Source: Erodium maritimum (lineage: Eukaryota > Streptophyta > Magnoliopsida > Geraniales > Geraniaceae). Taken from it: 64,000 nt of DNA. The notes beneath the pieces are model-generated. The model was not told the origin of the DNA. It saw only the letters and a program-made list of their open reading frames with translations, and ran no database searches. Made by a program: the position numbers and the translations under genes. Location: the NCBI GenBank assembly GCA_963921825.1, contig OY997591.1, positions 54,723,031-54,787,030 on the forward strand, in the 5' to 3' direction. Below, in pieces: positions 31,742-43,730 of this stretch. The number at the start of each line of letters is the position of its first letter. The first letter of the stretch is position 1.

Positions 31742-33297
31742 GTGGTATCAGAGCCGTGCTACCTTCGGGATTCACAAGACGGGGTTCAAAGTTTCGGTTT
31801 TGCTTGAAAGTTTCGTTTTTGGCATGTTGTTTTGCTAAATTGTTTGATAACATGTTTTAAATTCTTGTTCATGGATTTAATGCATGTAAAATGAATTTTT
31901 GAAAATTATTTCAAATCTGGAAATTTTGAAAAAAATTTGATTTTTCGGGTCTCGGGAGCGGGACTCTCGGGGAGCCGAAACCGGGACCGAACGGGGCTCC
32001 GTTGGACGGAGCTAGGCCAAGCATGACCATTGGATGGTTGATATGCCAAGGCTAAACCGTTTTGTTAGTTATGACGAGTTTGGAACCGTCATGACGAACT
32101 CGAAGATCAAATGTTCAAAAGTTTCATTTTTGAACGGTTTCGATAAACCGAGCATCAAAAAATTTCGAAACTTGGCTATTAATTAAAACCGGAAAATCAC
32201 ATGATGTTTGATAACATTCTTGTTTGATAACACGATGTGTGATGTGATGTTGGCATGGTGTACATAATAGCCCCGAGCTCAATTTAATTATTTATCGCTT
32301 TTCACGGCCTGCGAGCCGTTAGAGGTAACGTGTAATTATTCTTTCAAGGTGTGGTCGTCGAACCACTTGTTTGTAATATTTATTTATTCCCGACCTGCGA
32401 GTCGTGTATTAAATTGTAATATTTTACTCAAGACGAACAAAGGGCGAAAAGGTCATTTGGTGGCTTTTCGGGTGTTGGCATCGGCTTGGAGTCGGTGGAG
32501 CTCAAGAAGCTAGTGGGAGTTAGTTTAGTGTGCTATTATGTGCACATTTATCGCTTTATGCTTGGTTTAGTTTATGCATGATTAATTCTATGTGTTTTAG
32601 AATTGCATGCTTAACTTTATTTACCGAGCATATCACCTCACATGCAAAGATAAAATTGGAATTTTAATCCTTGTGTGTGAACCCTTAGAACCGTCATTGC
32701 ATTGGATGTAGTTGACGGGTTCAAAGGAAGAATTACATTGGATGTAATTTGAGGCATCATTGCATTTGGAATGTAGTTGATGTGCTCATCGCATCTAGGA
32801 TGTGCCAAAGTTTTGAACACAACTGGACAAGTAAAAGCGGGTCATGTCCGATACCTCCCAATCATCAACACCTTACTACCTCCCCGTCCTATGGTTGTCG
32901 TGCGCATTAGCGGAGCATCCATGGGGAAGCGGGGTAGTAGGTTTGGACGACATATGTGGGTGTCGTGCGCATTAGCGGAGCACCAACATAGTGACGAGCC
33001 ATAGTTGAAAATTGGTGGACCCGACTACGATTCTCGGCCTGAGGTTGAGCTAGGGTAACAGATAGGGTAAGTCGTGTACATAAGTACATACCCTAGCCAA
33101 GAGTCACATTGGATGTGATTGGATGGAGTCCTACCTACATAGCTCGATTAAGTGGTGAGCATTAGTTCAGCTTAATCGAGTGAATCAAGGATCTTGGTTT
33201 CAGATTCTAAAGGTTTAGAATTGATTGTTGGTGTTTAAGCTTGATCTTCATAAAATTTATTCAGTTTACTGATTGAATTTTATCTGTTGTAGATCAA
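31742..33297 (+). other. Copia primer-binding site and long leader
   Basis: TGGTATCAGAGCC at 31743-31755 is the exact plant initiator tRNA-Met primer site. The remaining 1.5 kb leader has no coding frame. It contains repeated ATTGCATTGGATGTA(G/A)TT-like and GTCGTGCGCATTAGCGGAGCA copies (about 32895 and 32968). Such long untranslated leaders are common in plant Copia elements. Confidence 0.9.
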
Positions 33298-33805
33298 ATG
33301 ACAAATTCAGCGAACATTGATAGTTTGTCATTAAAAACCATTCTTGACAGGGTCAAGCTAAATGGGACAAACTATTTGGACTGGTACAGAATTTTGAGGA
33401 TAGTCCTCAAGTCTGAACGCAAAGAATATGTCCTTAACATGGCTGTCTCTAAGACCATATCAGAGTTACATGAAGTGTCATCAGCTGCTGAGAAGAATAT
33501 CTCAGGGATCTGGGATCCAAGGATATTCTGATGGTCAACAAGGGAATTGGAAGTGGCAAGGGCTGGGCCCATGCGCACTTGGCAGGAAAGATGAGACACC
33601 TGAGAATGTCTGCTTCTACTGCCAACAGCCTGGTCATTGGAACCGGGATTACAGGAAGTTCACGGCTGATCTGAAGAAGGGCAGTGGGACTGCGCCTTCA
33701 TCAAATAGCCTGGATGATCTGAAGAAGGGCAGTAGGACTGCGCCTTCATCAGGAAACCTGGATGATCTAAGGAAGGGCGGTGGGATCGTGCCTTCATTCG
33801 GTATT
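33298..33805 (+). pseudogene. Copia gag remnant with damaged zinc knuckle and peptide repeats
   Basis: The ATG at 33298 opens a typical Copia gag start: MTNSANIDSLSLKTILDRVK followed by LNGTNYLDWYRILRIVLKSE. The frame stops at 33529 after a large internal deletion. In another frame, CFYCQQPGHWNRDY is the zinc knuckle with its last Cys changed to Tyr. Three 16-residue copies of DLKKGSGTAPSSNSLD-type sequence follow (from 33668, 48 bp units). Gag would form the particle and bind RNA; this one cannot be complete. Confidence 0.88.
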
Positions 33806-34715
33806 AACTCTATAGAGCTACATCTCTCTACTTCCAAAGATTCATGGGTATTAGATACCATGACTGAATCTCACACATGCACTAATATATGGTGGCTGAA
33901 AGTAGGAGAGATTTGGAAAGCACGAAATGGACCTCAGAGTTGTGGCAACTGCTGTAGGATCCATGAGTCTTGCTTTGCCAAGAGGCCTTGTCTTAGTATT
34001 GTATAATGTATATTGCATACCTACTTTTAGTAGGAATATTATATCTGTATCCGTGTTTGACAAGGAAGGATATAATGTTAATATTGGAAATGGAGTTTTC
34101 AATGTTCTATGCAATGATATGTTTTATACCAGTACTGACATGGTTGGAGGATTGTACATATTAGATATGGGTAACAATGCCTCAAGTTCTATATATTCCG
34201 TTAATACCAAGAGGTCTAAATCCAACGATTTAAACCTAACTCTGTTATGGTACTGTCATTTGGGTCGCATAAACAAGAAGCGCCTATCAGCACTTCAGAA
34301 GTGCGGGCTTTCAGGTTCATTCGAATTCCATTCGATCGATAGGTGCAAGGTTTGTTTGATGGGCAAAATGACTAAAGTGCCCTTTATCGATCGCGATGAA
34401 AGGGCGGGTGAATTATTGGGGCTGATACACTCGAATGTGTGTAGACCAATAAGTTCACTTGCCGGGAGGGGTTTTAGCTACTTTATCACATTTACTGATG
34501 ATTACAGTAAATATGGTTATGTCTATTCGGTGAGACATAAGTCTGAAGCTTTTGATAAATTCAAAGAGTTTAAGACTATAGTAGAAAACCAGCTTGACAA
34601 AGGTATTAAGGCACTTCGATTGGATCGAGGTGGAAAATACTTGACCACAGAGTTATTAGATCATCTAAAAGAGAATGGGATCCTTTTGGAATGGACTCCT
34701 CCTAGGTCACTGTAG
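33806..34715 (+). pseudogene. Copia protease remnant and integrase
   Basis: The protease motif is SWVLDTMTESHTC, where the active-site DTG/DSG has become DTM. From 33927 a 262-codon frame carries the pre-integrase zinc region, LLWYCHLGRINKKRLSALQK and CKVCLMGKMTKVPF, with H...C-x2-C. The integrase core follows with LLGLIHSNVCRPISS, where the first catalytic Asp is Asn, and ALRLDRGGKYL, where the second Asp is kept. The third motif beyond the stop at 34713 reads KGVAKRRNRTLLD, with Lys in place of the catalytic Glu. The integrase is therefore dead. Confidence 0.88.
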
Positions 34716-35163
34716 TTGAAAGGTGTAGCCAAACGGAGAAATCGGACATTGTTAGACAATGGTCTGTTCCATGATTAGTTGGACTGATCTCCCAATCTCT
34801 TTTAGGGGTTTTGCTCTAGAGACGACCGCATTCATAGTGAATCGGGCTTTGACGAATGGTGTGCAAGGGACACCATTTTAAAAATGGTACGGGATGATGC
34901 CCGCTATGTCCTTCCTAAAGATTTGTGGTTGCGAGGCTTATGTGAAACATTTGGTTTCGACTAAGCTCGAACCAAGATCTGAGATATGCACTTTCGTGTG
35001 GTATCCCAAAGCAACAAGGGGATACTATTTCTACAATCCCAGTGAGAACATGGTGTTCGTCGCTTGGGGTGGGGTCTTTATGGAAAAGAAGTTTTGTTTC
35101 CAAAGACGTCATTGGGAGGACTGTGCATCTCGAAGAAATTCAGGATGGTACAGATCTGTCTAA
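34716..35163 (+). pseudogene. Copia integrase C-terminal part
   Basis: After three stops the sequence still reads as the Copia region following the core: TAFIVNRALTNGVQGTPF, then SFLKICGCEAYVKHL and FVWYPKATRGYYFYNP, VFVAWGGVFMEKKF. The last matches the plant pattern G-Y-x-FY-x-P...V. The frame from 34894 to 35163 is open. The function is DNA joining; it is inactive here through upstream breaks. Confidence 0.85.
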
Positions 35164-35251
35164 ACCAATTGGCAACCCAGTAGAAAGGAGCCAGAGATTG
35201 TCGTAGAGTAAGAACCAATTCCTGTTACAATTCCGGAAGGTCCAAGGCGAT

Positions 35252-36239
35252 TTGAAAGGATCAATCTTCCACCTCCAAGATATGGTATCCGGAGGTGACA
35301 ATGAAGTCATGGTGGATCACGATGATCCAGCCACCTTTCAGGAAGTCGTGGATGGGCCCAACTCCGAGTTATGGCTGGGAGCCATGAGGGAGGAAATGCA
35401 ATCCATGTCGAACAACCGAGTCTGGGAACCGGTTGATCCCATCAATGGTGTGAGGACCATAGGATGCAAATGGATCTTCAAGGTGAAGATGGACATAGAC
35501 GGCAACCCTCTGACCTACAAAGCTCAACTGGTGGCGAAAGGTTATAGGCAGATCCAATGGATTGACTATGAGGAAACCTTCTCCTTAGTGGCTGTGGTCA
35601 AAATCGATCCAAATTCTTCTTGACATAACTGCGTATCATAATTACGAGATATGGCAAGTGGATGTCAAAACCGCTTTCCTAAATGGAAATTTGACTGAGT
35701 ACGTTTGTATGTCTCGGCCCAAAGGTTTTGACGATCCGAAGAATAAAGGAAAGATTTATAAGTTGTTGAAATCCATTTATGGATTGAAACGAACTTCTCG
35801 GAGTTGGATCCTTCGTTTTGATGAAGCTGTAATTGGATTTGGCTTAATCAAGAACGAGGATGAATCTTGCGTTTATAAGAAGGCTAGTGGGAGCAATATT
35901 ACCTTTCTGGTTCTCATTGAAAACGACATCCCAACCTTGCACGAGACTAAAGCTTTGTTGAGGAAGTGTTTTTCAATAAAGGAATTAGGCGATGCTTCTC
36001 ATATCTTAAGGATTAAGATATGTAGAGATCGCACCAAGAGGGTCTTGGATTTAAGTCAGGGAACCTATGTGAACAAGGCATTGAGTAGGTTCTTAATGCT
36101 CGATTCAAAGAAAGGACTCTTACCCACTAGTCATGGCATTCATCTCAGCAAGACTCAGTGTCCTAAGACACCTGATGAGCTGAAAAGGATGATGAGAATC
36201 CTATGCGCTTGGGGGCAGGATCGATCATATATGCCATGA
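35252..36239 (+). pseudogene. Copia reverse transcriptase lacking its YVDD box
   Basis: The first frame (35252-35623) reads LWLGAMREEMQSMSNNRVWE and GCKWIFKVKMDIDGNPLTYK, then AQLVAKGYRQIQWIDYEETF, the N-terminal fingers. After a frameshift near 35610, frame 35658-36239 opens with MDVKTAFLNGNLTEYVCMSR (catalytic Asp present) and KLLKSIYGLKRTSRSW. Where the catalytic YVDD should follow, the text is TFLVLIENDIPTLHETKALL. The YVDDILL block is deleted, so the enzyme cannot work. Downstream CFSIKELGDASHILRIKICR is normal. Confidence 0.9.
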
Positions 36240-36399
36240 CATGTATGAGACCAGACGTCTCGTAAGCCTTATGTTGTACCAGTAGACATCATTCTAACCC
36301 GGGGGAAAGATGATGCTGAACTAGTCGTCGAAGGATGAGTAGACGCTAGTTTTCCAAGACAAATCCAGATGACTTTAGAAGTCAATCAGGATATGTGTT

Positions 36400-36812
36400 T
36401 ACGCTGAATGGCAGAGCTTTAGCTGGGAAAGCGTAAAGCAAGATACCATTGCCGAATCTACGACAGAGGCCAAGTACATGGATGCTGCAGAGGCAGCTAA
36501 GGAGGCTATGTGGATTTGTAAATTCATGGCAGGGCTGGGTGTAATTAAAAACCCATCCAGTCCGGTGAATCCATTTTGCGACAACACAAGGGCCATTGCG
36601 CAAGCTAAAAGCCTAGATCGCATAACAAATCCAAACATGTACTGCGGCGTATCCACCTCATCAGATAAATACTGAACTGAGGTGAAGTGAAGATAACCGA
36701 TATTGCAACAGATGATAACATAGCCAACCCTTTGACTAAGGCAGTGTCACTACCTGAACATGTTAGACATGTAAAGTCGATGGGGACATATTGGAGTTTA
36801 GATTGGAACTAG
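36400..36812 (+). pseudogene. Copia RNase H remnant
   Basis: The reading from about 36440 gives DTIAESTTEAKYMDAAEAAK followed by EAMWICKFMAGLGV and PFCDNTRAIAQAKS. These are the RNase H motifs (usually STTEAEY, with Lys here in the AEY position, and CDN). Further on, DDNIANPLTKAVSLPEHVRH is the conserved Copia C-terminus. The frame breaks near 36675. Between 36240 and 36400 the connection region is degenerate. Confidence 0.85.
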
Positions 36813-36826
36813 GGCAAGTGAGAGAT
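36813..36826 (+). other. Copia polypurine tract
   Basis: GGCAAGTGAGAGAT directly precedes the 3' LTR start TGTTAG, the expected plus-strand primer position. Confidence 0.75.
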
Positions 36827-38513
36827 TGTTAGTCTTAGTGCCCGTAGTTCAATCCTAAATGTCCAAATGTATATATCATCGTTAGCAATAAAATTAAAGC
36901 GGCTTTATATTACTTATGTGTTGGAGTAATATATCGATGTGTGCTCTGATCTATGCCCACCATGCGAATAGAACCATAGATCGAGATAGATCACACTCGA
37001 TGGGTCCCTAGTCAACAAAGCTTCACTAGAAGCGACTAGTATGAAAGATGGCTCTTTATGGCTTACGTTCTGTTAGTCATTGGAATGGGATTCCGGAGTC
37101 TGATCATAGATATCATGTGGGACATGATATTGGACGACCCGCCCTGAATATGTGCCATAGATTAAGTCATGAACATATTCAGTGTTGTAGCTTGTCATGT
37201 ATCCTTAGACCAAGGAGTCTTTGTGATCGCTATGTAGTCAACAACTGAGTTTGACCTGAGCCTAACGTTGTCCGTAACAGGGCTTCCATAACGGCCAGGA
37301 TTGGCTTGGGGACGGGCTACATGAGTGACACGAAAGACGGCTAAGGGATTTATCCCTCATACTAAGGTATGGGAAAGATATCGGTTCTCGGCCGCTTGAT
37401 CGAGAGTGACTGAAAGAATAGCATGGCCATGCACATGATATTGGGTATCATATCTTCAGTCATCTCACATATCAAGGAACGGTGATTGAGAATAATAAGG
37501 ATGACGGCTCTATGCCTTATCTCAATCAGGATATCGGAGATAAAAGGATAATGACAGGGACGACGGAAAGGTTAGAATTGACAGGGTCGATTCGTTATGT
37601 AGTGTCAGGCAATACTAAAGTCTCGTTAGTTGCCACTTAAATAGATCAAGTAAAATGGGATTTTACGTTGATCTATTGACATGCATAAACCTAAGGGTCA
37701 CACCGGAGGATGAAACTCATTGACACATTTATGGAGAATGGCCAAAAGGGAGTTGTCTCGGGACATGACCAAAACTGGGTTTTGGGTCATGTGCCCGTAA
37801 GTGAATAGGACTTTACGGATCGAGACAAGGCTTGGAGTCTTGGGATTGATCGCGTCGGATAATGTTGGACATTTCCGGTATGGAAGGCATGGAGGCGATG
37901 AGCGAATCACGGGACCTCGTTGGAAATGGCCACGGGCCATGTTCCAAGAGGCCCATGAAAGGCCCATGCAACCAAGGCCCATGGAACTAATTAATCAAGT
38001 CTTGATTAATTAGTACTAAGTAAGCAAGACAAGGATTAAGGTGTTGGTGATTCACCACCTAACCCAATCTTGTCTTGCCATACTTTGTCCTATTTACACC
38101 TTACTTGACACCATACTTGTCCCATGCCTTTAGTTGGACAAGTATGGGTTTTGTTATGTTTAAGTCATCTTTTTTCAACATAACAAACACAAGACAAGAA
38201 TAGGAAACACATTTTCTCTCCCTCTTCCATGGCCATTTCGGGTTTGGCTAGTTTCCTCCTCCATTTTTGTGTTCTTGAGTCCTCAAAGAGAAGAACTACG
38301 TGGCTTTGATTCCCATGTGGATACGTAGGCGTCTTGGAGACTCAAGCCAATCATTCGTTACCCGGTGTTCTTGTTTTGGTAAGAACTAGTGCTGAATTTT
38401 TCTCTTGTTAATCCATTCTTTGTTAGTTGTTTCATGGTTCTAATGGTCTCTTGGTTTTCATTGATTTTCCGCTGCGAGTTGGTTCATCTCCAACCCTACC
38501 TCGAGACCCAACA
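36827..38513 (+). repeat. Copia 3' LTR
   Basis: It has the same length as the 5' LTR and is offset by exactly 6772 bp throughout. Reading both side by side showed no difference. Confidence 0.95.
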
Positions 38514-38518
38514 GTACC

Positions 38519-39480
38519 CCTGTCTCCACTATTGACCCGACCGACCATGTCCACCGCTGGTGAAATTGAACATGGCCTACTCCTTTCAACGTAGAGGATG
38601 CACTGGAGCATCGTTCTTGTCTCTCGGAATGATGACCATGGTTCCATCGCTGGGGAGCTTAACCTGGCCTCCATACACAGTCAAAAGCCTTTCCAATCGA
38701 GGATGCCCATCTAAGGCCCCCACCAAGACGGTCTCTCTAGAGGGACGACATGGGATCAAAGATACCTCTCTCCTAGTCAAAGCCAGGAACGTCCGACATA
38801 GGCCATCCCCACCAATACATGCTGCTCTTGACAAGTAAGGAATGTCGAGCACCTCCCTGCTACTTTATTGGACGACCATGATGTGGTTTTCTACCTCGAT
38901 GGGTCGGAGGATCGGGATCACAATGCAAGATCTACTGGCTACCATGTCAGCACGTCCACGGTGCTGGAAGCCCACGTACCACTACTGGGTACCATTGCCT
39001 CGAACCCCGGAGACCACATGACCAAGTGAAGATGGTGCAACGTAAGAACTCATGCCTAACCTAGAGGAGCTTCTTGCATGCCAATGGATATAGCCCCCCC
39101 CCCCCCCCCCCTCGACTAGGGCATCAGCTTATCAAGGGATCTCCTAGGCGAGGACTGTAGAGCAGTCCCGCCCATGAAAATGTGTGTGAAATCGAGCATC
39201 GAGGCGTGTATAGGGAGGCACGCCTTGCCTTGCCAACGTTGGTGCAAGCCCAACGACTCCTTCCCCCCATTATATTTTGTTCTCCCTGGATGCCCGTTAT
39301 CCCCTCAAACGGTCCAGATTATTCGACGCGGGAATTTTCGGGTCGAGTTAGATAATAAGTGATATGCTCTACGACTGAATAATCATCCATGTAGAGACTC
39401 TCCACCACTAGTTTTTCCGTAGATTAGTCGGGTATCTTGTTATAGGATTAACGTCTGGCACCTACATATCAAGACTCAAG
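38519..39480 (+). other. Continuation of unidentified sequence after Copia
   Basis: This was contiguous with 30049 before the Copia insertion. Frames on both strands are short; the minus-strand frame 38852-38586 (HPRLERLLTVYGGQVKLPSD) and a plus reading DDHDVVFYLDGSEDRDHNAR are the best, and neither is recognised. An 18-base C run lies at 39094-39111. It is probably a decayed retroelement. Confidence 0.3.
39094..39111 (+). repeat. Run of 18 C
   Basis: Eighteen consecutive C occur within unclassified sequence; compare the G runs at 6409-6429 and 56263-56282. Confidence 0.95.
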
Positions 39481-39825
39481 TCTCACCTTTGTACTTTGTT
39501 CTTTATGTCGCGTTTTATTTCGGTCTTCTATTTTCTATGGTTTGCTCCTGTACTTTTAATTTAAGAAAATAATTAGATCAAGAAAATTAAAGAAAGAATT
39601 TATAGGAAATTGAAAATCATAAAAATTTAAAAGAATTATATTAAAGGATAGAAAAATTGAAGCTGGTTGTATTTTTGTATTTTTAAAGGTTATCGAAAAG
39701 GTAGGGTTTTAGAAGAGAGTATTTTCGTTATTTCAAATAAAATTAACAGATATTTGATAGAAAAATAGTTATTGGAATTTTTTGGAGAATTAAAACAACC
39801 ATTTTAAACGTTTTTTTATAGTAAA
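39481..39825. other. AT-rich spacer
   Basis: AT-rich sequence with GAGTATTTTCGTTATTTC, reminiscent of inverted-repeat element ends seen at 9.8-10.9 kb (TATTTTCGTCATTTC), but no partner copy was found. No gene. Confidence 0.5.
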
Positions 39826-41894
39826 ACAACTCTCTCTCGCACCTGTCGAGATTCCTCTTTCTCGAGGAAACCTTAATCTCACCTATGGAGTTCCCTACCC
39901 CTATCGTCGACATGACAGCTGTAACCCTCGTCGGTCTTGTCCCATCGTAGTCAATCCTAGTGCAACATTTAACACATGTGCCTCCACCGCGCCCCACTTC
40001 GGAGGTCGTGTCTCCCATTAAACCTAAAAATGGAGGAAGAACTAGCAAACCGCTCTGGTCCCTCTCTCTCTTTCTTCTACGACGTTATTCCCTCATGCTC
40101 TGACAAAGGCGGTCGTAGCCTTCTCTCAGGATTCCTTCGAACCACTGAGTAAGTCGCGCTGGAGCCGCCCTTTAAAGGCTCAAACCCTAGCTTCTACTGC
40201 AAGTTACGCTAGGGTTTTGGCGCCATCGCTACCTTCATCCAATGCTCAAGGTTCGCCTTCTCCACCACCATCAAGGGTTGGATCTACGTCCCAGCCGCCG
40301 TTAGACTCTGCCCTACCCAACGCTCCGCAGCCAAAGGTGGCTCTTGTTACCACTCCATCGCCTCCATTGGTTCGGGATTCTCTTCAAGGAAAGGCACCCA
40401 TGTATGAATCGAAGAAGGAGGAGTTAGGGTGAAAGGAACTAGAGGCCCTCTGCGAGGGGGTCTGGGTTCCCAATGCAGACCATGTTCTTGTGATTCCAGC
40501 GTTGCTCCCACCACCGCCGTTGGTCCTTCAAACAAAAAGAGGTCGGCTCCAACTCGAAGGTTCCAGTTTTACCAGGACCTCTGGACTCCCATCTGATCAG
40601 CCTCCAAGATGGTCTCTTGGCCTGCTCCTTAGAAGAGGAAGACAAAGTAACGGTAGAGGTCTCGTATGCACCGGTGAGTCCATCGATTCTGACCCGACAA
40701 CAATTTTTCATGATGGGAAAACTGTGGACCTCCAAGCCACCCCGTAAAGAGGTTCTTCTCAGAATCATCACTAAGGCATGAGGGAGGTCGACCGAAGGTC
40801 TAGTCATCAAAGACATCGGCCCCAGGATATTCGGGTTTTGTTTTGAAAAAGAGACGGCTCGTGCATGGTTTCAAGGGAACGAGCCGTGATGTTTCGATGG
40901 AAGGCTACTTCTGTTAGGTGATCTAGACCTATTGGCTAGGGAGCCTCCTACTCTGGATCGGCTTCAACTCTGGGTACATGCCCGTGGACTCCCACCATTT
41001 GTACAAACCAAATCTGTATGAGAGATGATTGGTTTGACTCTGGGACTATGTCTTGATGTCCCATGCGACCAATGAGGCACATGTTGGGGATGAACAATGA
41101 AGATCAGATTCTAGCATCTTGTGGCGCGCCCACTTCGCAGACAGCTCCTGCTTTTCTTTTGAGAATTTCCCGACCCGGTTCGTGCTACTCTTACTTATAC
41201 AAAATTTCTAGTGTTTTTTTATAATTGTGGTATGATTGGTCACATGGTGACTGAGTGCGACCGGGAGGTGGTGGGTACTCCACGATTCGACTCCTCTATC
41301 CTAGAGTTCCATAAGAACTGTCAAACCAGAGTGTATGCAATAGATTGGGATGATCAAGCGTCCCGCAAATCGATATCCTCGACTTTTGCACCCGAGGGTC
41401 CCTTGTCTCGAAGCAGGGGCCCGATAGTATCTTCAACTACTGCACCTAACGGTGCGTGCCCGCGGAGCGTCGCTTAGACCTGCTCGGTTGATCCAGGTTG
41501 GAAAACTTAGTGATCGGCCAGCCCTCGTTTAGCGGGAGTCGATGCCCTGGACCTGCCTGGGCACATATGTAGAACTAGACTTAGAACTAGAGCTAGGTCT
41601 GGTATTGCAGCAGGAGCTGGAGGTGTAAAAAGGGGGTCCACTAGGGAACCCTAGGAAGATCAGGACAAGGCGGGCAAGCAGACCCGCATGGAAGAATGAA
41701 TGGAATCTAGTGCTCTAGGGACTGACCCTGGGAAGGGTCCCTGAGAAGACCTTTGCCTGCCTTAGAAATTGATGACAGCAAGTTCGGTCGCACTCTACAG
41801 AGTATACAACAGTTAGGCAATACCTTAAGCAGTAGTCATTGGCTTTGCCATATTTTAGCTTTTATTTCAGTTCACCTTTATGACATCTCAAAAA
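39826..41894 (+). mobile_element. ORF1-only LINE retroposon, DUF4283/zinc-knuckle class (element c)
   Basis: Homology to element a begins in the leader (CTCTCTCTCGC, ATCGTCGACA, TCTTGTCCCATCGTAGTC) and continues through ORF1 and the 3' untranslated region to ATGACATCTC plus A tail at about 41894. No reverse transcriptase is present. No convincing target duplication was found, so the 5' limit rests on homology. The antisense frame 40048-39743 is homologous to a plus-strand frame at 26.1 kb only because both are reverse readings of the shared leader. Confidence 0.75.
40217..41477 (+). pseudogene. ORF1 of element c: DUF4283-like region and damaged zinc knuckle
   Basis: The N-terminus is Ser/Pro-rich (MAPSLPSSNAQGSPSPPPSR), and LEALCEGVWVPNADHVLVIP aligns with element a. 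Then LVIKDIGPRIFGFCFEKE, LLLLGDLDLLAREPPTLDRL and QLWVHARGLPPF form the DUF4283-like region (40800-41010). The knuckle at 41217-41255 reads YNCGMIGHMVTEC, where the first Cys has become Tyr. Stops occur at 40430, 40886 and 41018 and beyond. It presumably once bound RNA. Confidence 0.75.
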
Positions 41895-42012
41895 ACCGCA
41901 TGTGTCGGTTCACTTGTCCAGAGTTATGTGTATAAAGACCTCCGAGACTCGATACTGCGTAATGGCTTTTTAAATTTTTATTTAAATAATATGAGTACTT
42001 TTTAGTCAAAAT

Positions 42013-42202
42013 AATAAACATAGATAGTTGTGTACTTGCGAATTTTATCCAATATGCAAAAGTTTGGTATGAGTAATTTATCTTGCAATTTTATTTTTCA
42101 ATTTAAAAAAAAAACTAAATTACGAGATAAAGTACTCATATCAAACTATTGCATATTGATTATAGGATAAAATTCGTAAGCACACAACTATCGATGTTTA
42201 TT
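42013..42202. mobile_element. 190 bp inverted-repeat MITE
   Basis: AATAAACATAGATAGTTGTG at 42013 is complementary, with one mismatch, to CACAACTATCGATGTTTATT ending at 42202. The arms run about 80 bp including GCGAATTTTATCC/GGATAAAATTCG. No target duplication is evident. The superfamily is unknown. Confidence 0.75.
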
Positions 42203-43220
42203 AGATACAAACACAAATCTAAAAACGTTCAACAGAGTTGTTTTAATCCGCCTTCCGATTTTTTTTTGAGAGGAATGACAATGGTAAATTGTAATCATTA
42301 ATGTCTATGATGAGGTCTGTGTTAGTGACGTTTCCAATGATTTTCAACTACCAATATTTGAAGGGAAGCTGATCACAAGGTCACCTAATCCGTAACCATA
42401 ACATAACAATCACGTGATATAATGAGAACAGGAAATGAAGTAGTTGGGAGTTAACTCCATGGAGCATAACACGTACGAGACTAATTTTGAGTTGTATGTA
42501 CGTGGTAGAGACGGATCTAAAAATTTATTTTAGGAATGCCACTAGTAATGCTAAAATGTAAAATAAACCATGAGTTGGTTTAAAAAAGGTAAGAGTTTGA
42601 TCGATTTTTAAATGATATAAATTTCTCATACTAGTTTCGATTTGGGCCCGTAGGATATCAATTCGAAAGAAATTCAGATATCTACAATTTTCACGAAGGA
42701 ATTTCACCTAGAAAATACAGTACATGAACTCATACACGTCGTGCAAGTCGAACGGTCAACCATACGTTGTTTGGTCCGCCATGGACAGAACACTTTGGGA
42801 AAAACATATATTCAGTCATGTGGCGTATATGAGAACGTAAATGATATCACATGAGACATGATTTCTATAAAAAATGAGTCAAAACTACTTCATTGTCAAC
42901 GATTATAAATACTTATAAATGCATACTACTGAACCGTTATGTCTTACATCTATTTTTTTTCAAATACAACCTACAAATAACTATGAATAAGATTGTTGGA
43001 AAATACAATAGACATTTGGAGTGTAAAATGAGCATTTTTCAAGTAAAATGAGGTTATACACGGAGCATATCTTCAAATGGTCATAACTTTTTCATACGAA
43101 CTCCGATTTAGGCCCGTAAAATATCAAATCGAAGATACCTGAAAGCTCTACAGTTATATATAACTTTCTCGGGGAAATGTATGTTGTGGCATACCCTAAG
43201 CACCCCTAAATCCGCCCATG
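42203..43220. repeat. Unclassified repeat DNA
   Basis: Two direct, diverged copies of a block containing (T/C)CGATTT(G/A)GGCCCGTA and ATATCAA(A/T)TCGAA lie near 42635 and 43105. The ends show weak inverted similarity: GGATCTAAAAATTTATTTTA near 42512 and CCTAAGCACCCCTAAATCC near 43195. It may be one decayed DNA transposon of about 0.7 kb. No coding frame was recognised. Confidence 0.35.
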
Positions 43221-43730
43221 GTGCGCGGGCCATAGATGACTTAAGTCCCCGAAGGGACTCGTCATAATATTTTGGGAAATTTTTACTTTAACACCCTGTA
43301 AAACATTTAATTCCATTTTGATACCCTGTCATAAATTTTTTTCATTTTCATACCCTGACCAAACTTTTAACTTCACTTTCATACGCAGCCGTCAGATTTT
43401 GTTAACTTTCCATCCAAAATACGTAAAATGTCCATAATACCCCTAACTATTACTCAAATTTTCAAACTCATGCCATTAGTTCAGAACTTGAGAATAAGTG
43501 AAATGACAATAATACCCTTCATTGTTAGGGTGTTAAAATGAAAATTTCACTATTTTTAAAATAAAATTAGTTTTTATTTATAAATTTAGTTTTTATTTAA
43601 AAAATATATAAAATCATATTTTGTACTTAATGTTTTTTTACAAAAAATCATATTTTATTCTTAAAATTATATATAGATAATATTTTATTTAAAAAAAATA
43701 TATAAATCATATTATATATATATATATATA

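Larger units (their letters stand above)
30055..38513 (+). mobile_element. Full-length Copia element with TSD GTACC
   Basis: Two 1687 bp LTRs (30055-31741, 36827-38513) begin TGTTAGTCTTAG and end GAGACCCAACA. The target duplication GTACC is perfect at 30050-30054 and 38514-38518. The primer site follows the 5' LTR and a purine tract precedes the 3' LTR. The internal 5085 bp holds gag, protease, integrase, reverse transcriptase and RNase H in Copia order, all mutated. The two LTRs read the same wherever I compared them, indicating a recent insertion despite the ruined proteins. Other LTR copies are at 15811-20589 and 52841-53626. Confidence 0.95.

Noticed and set aside
41886..41910. Target duplication for element c
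   Set aside because: CCGCATGTGTCGG after the tail resembles TCGCACCTGTCGA near 39830, but that stretch is within homology to element a, so it cannot be the flank.
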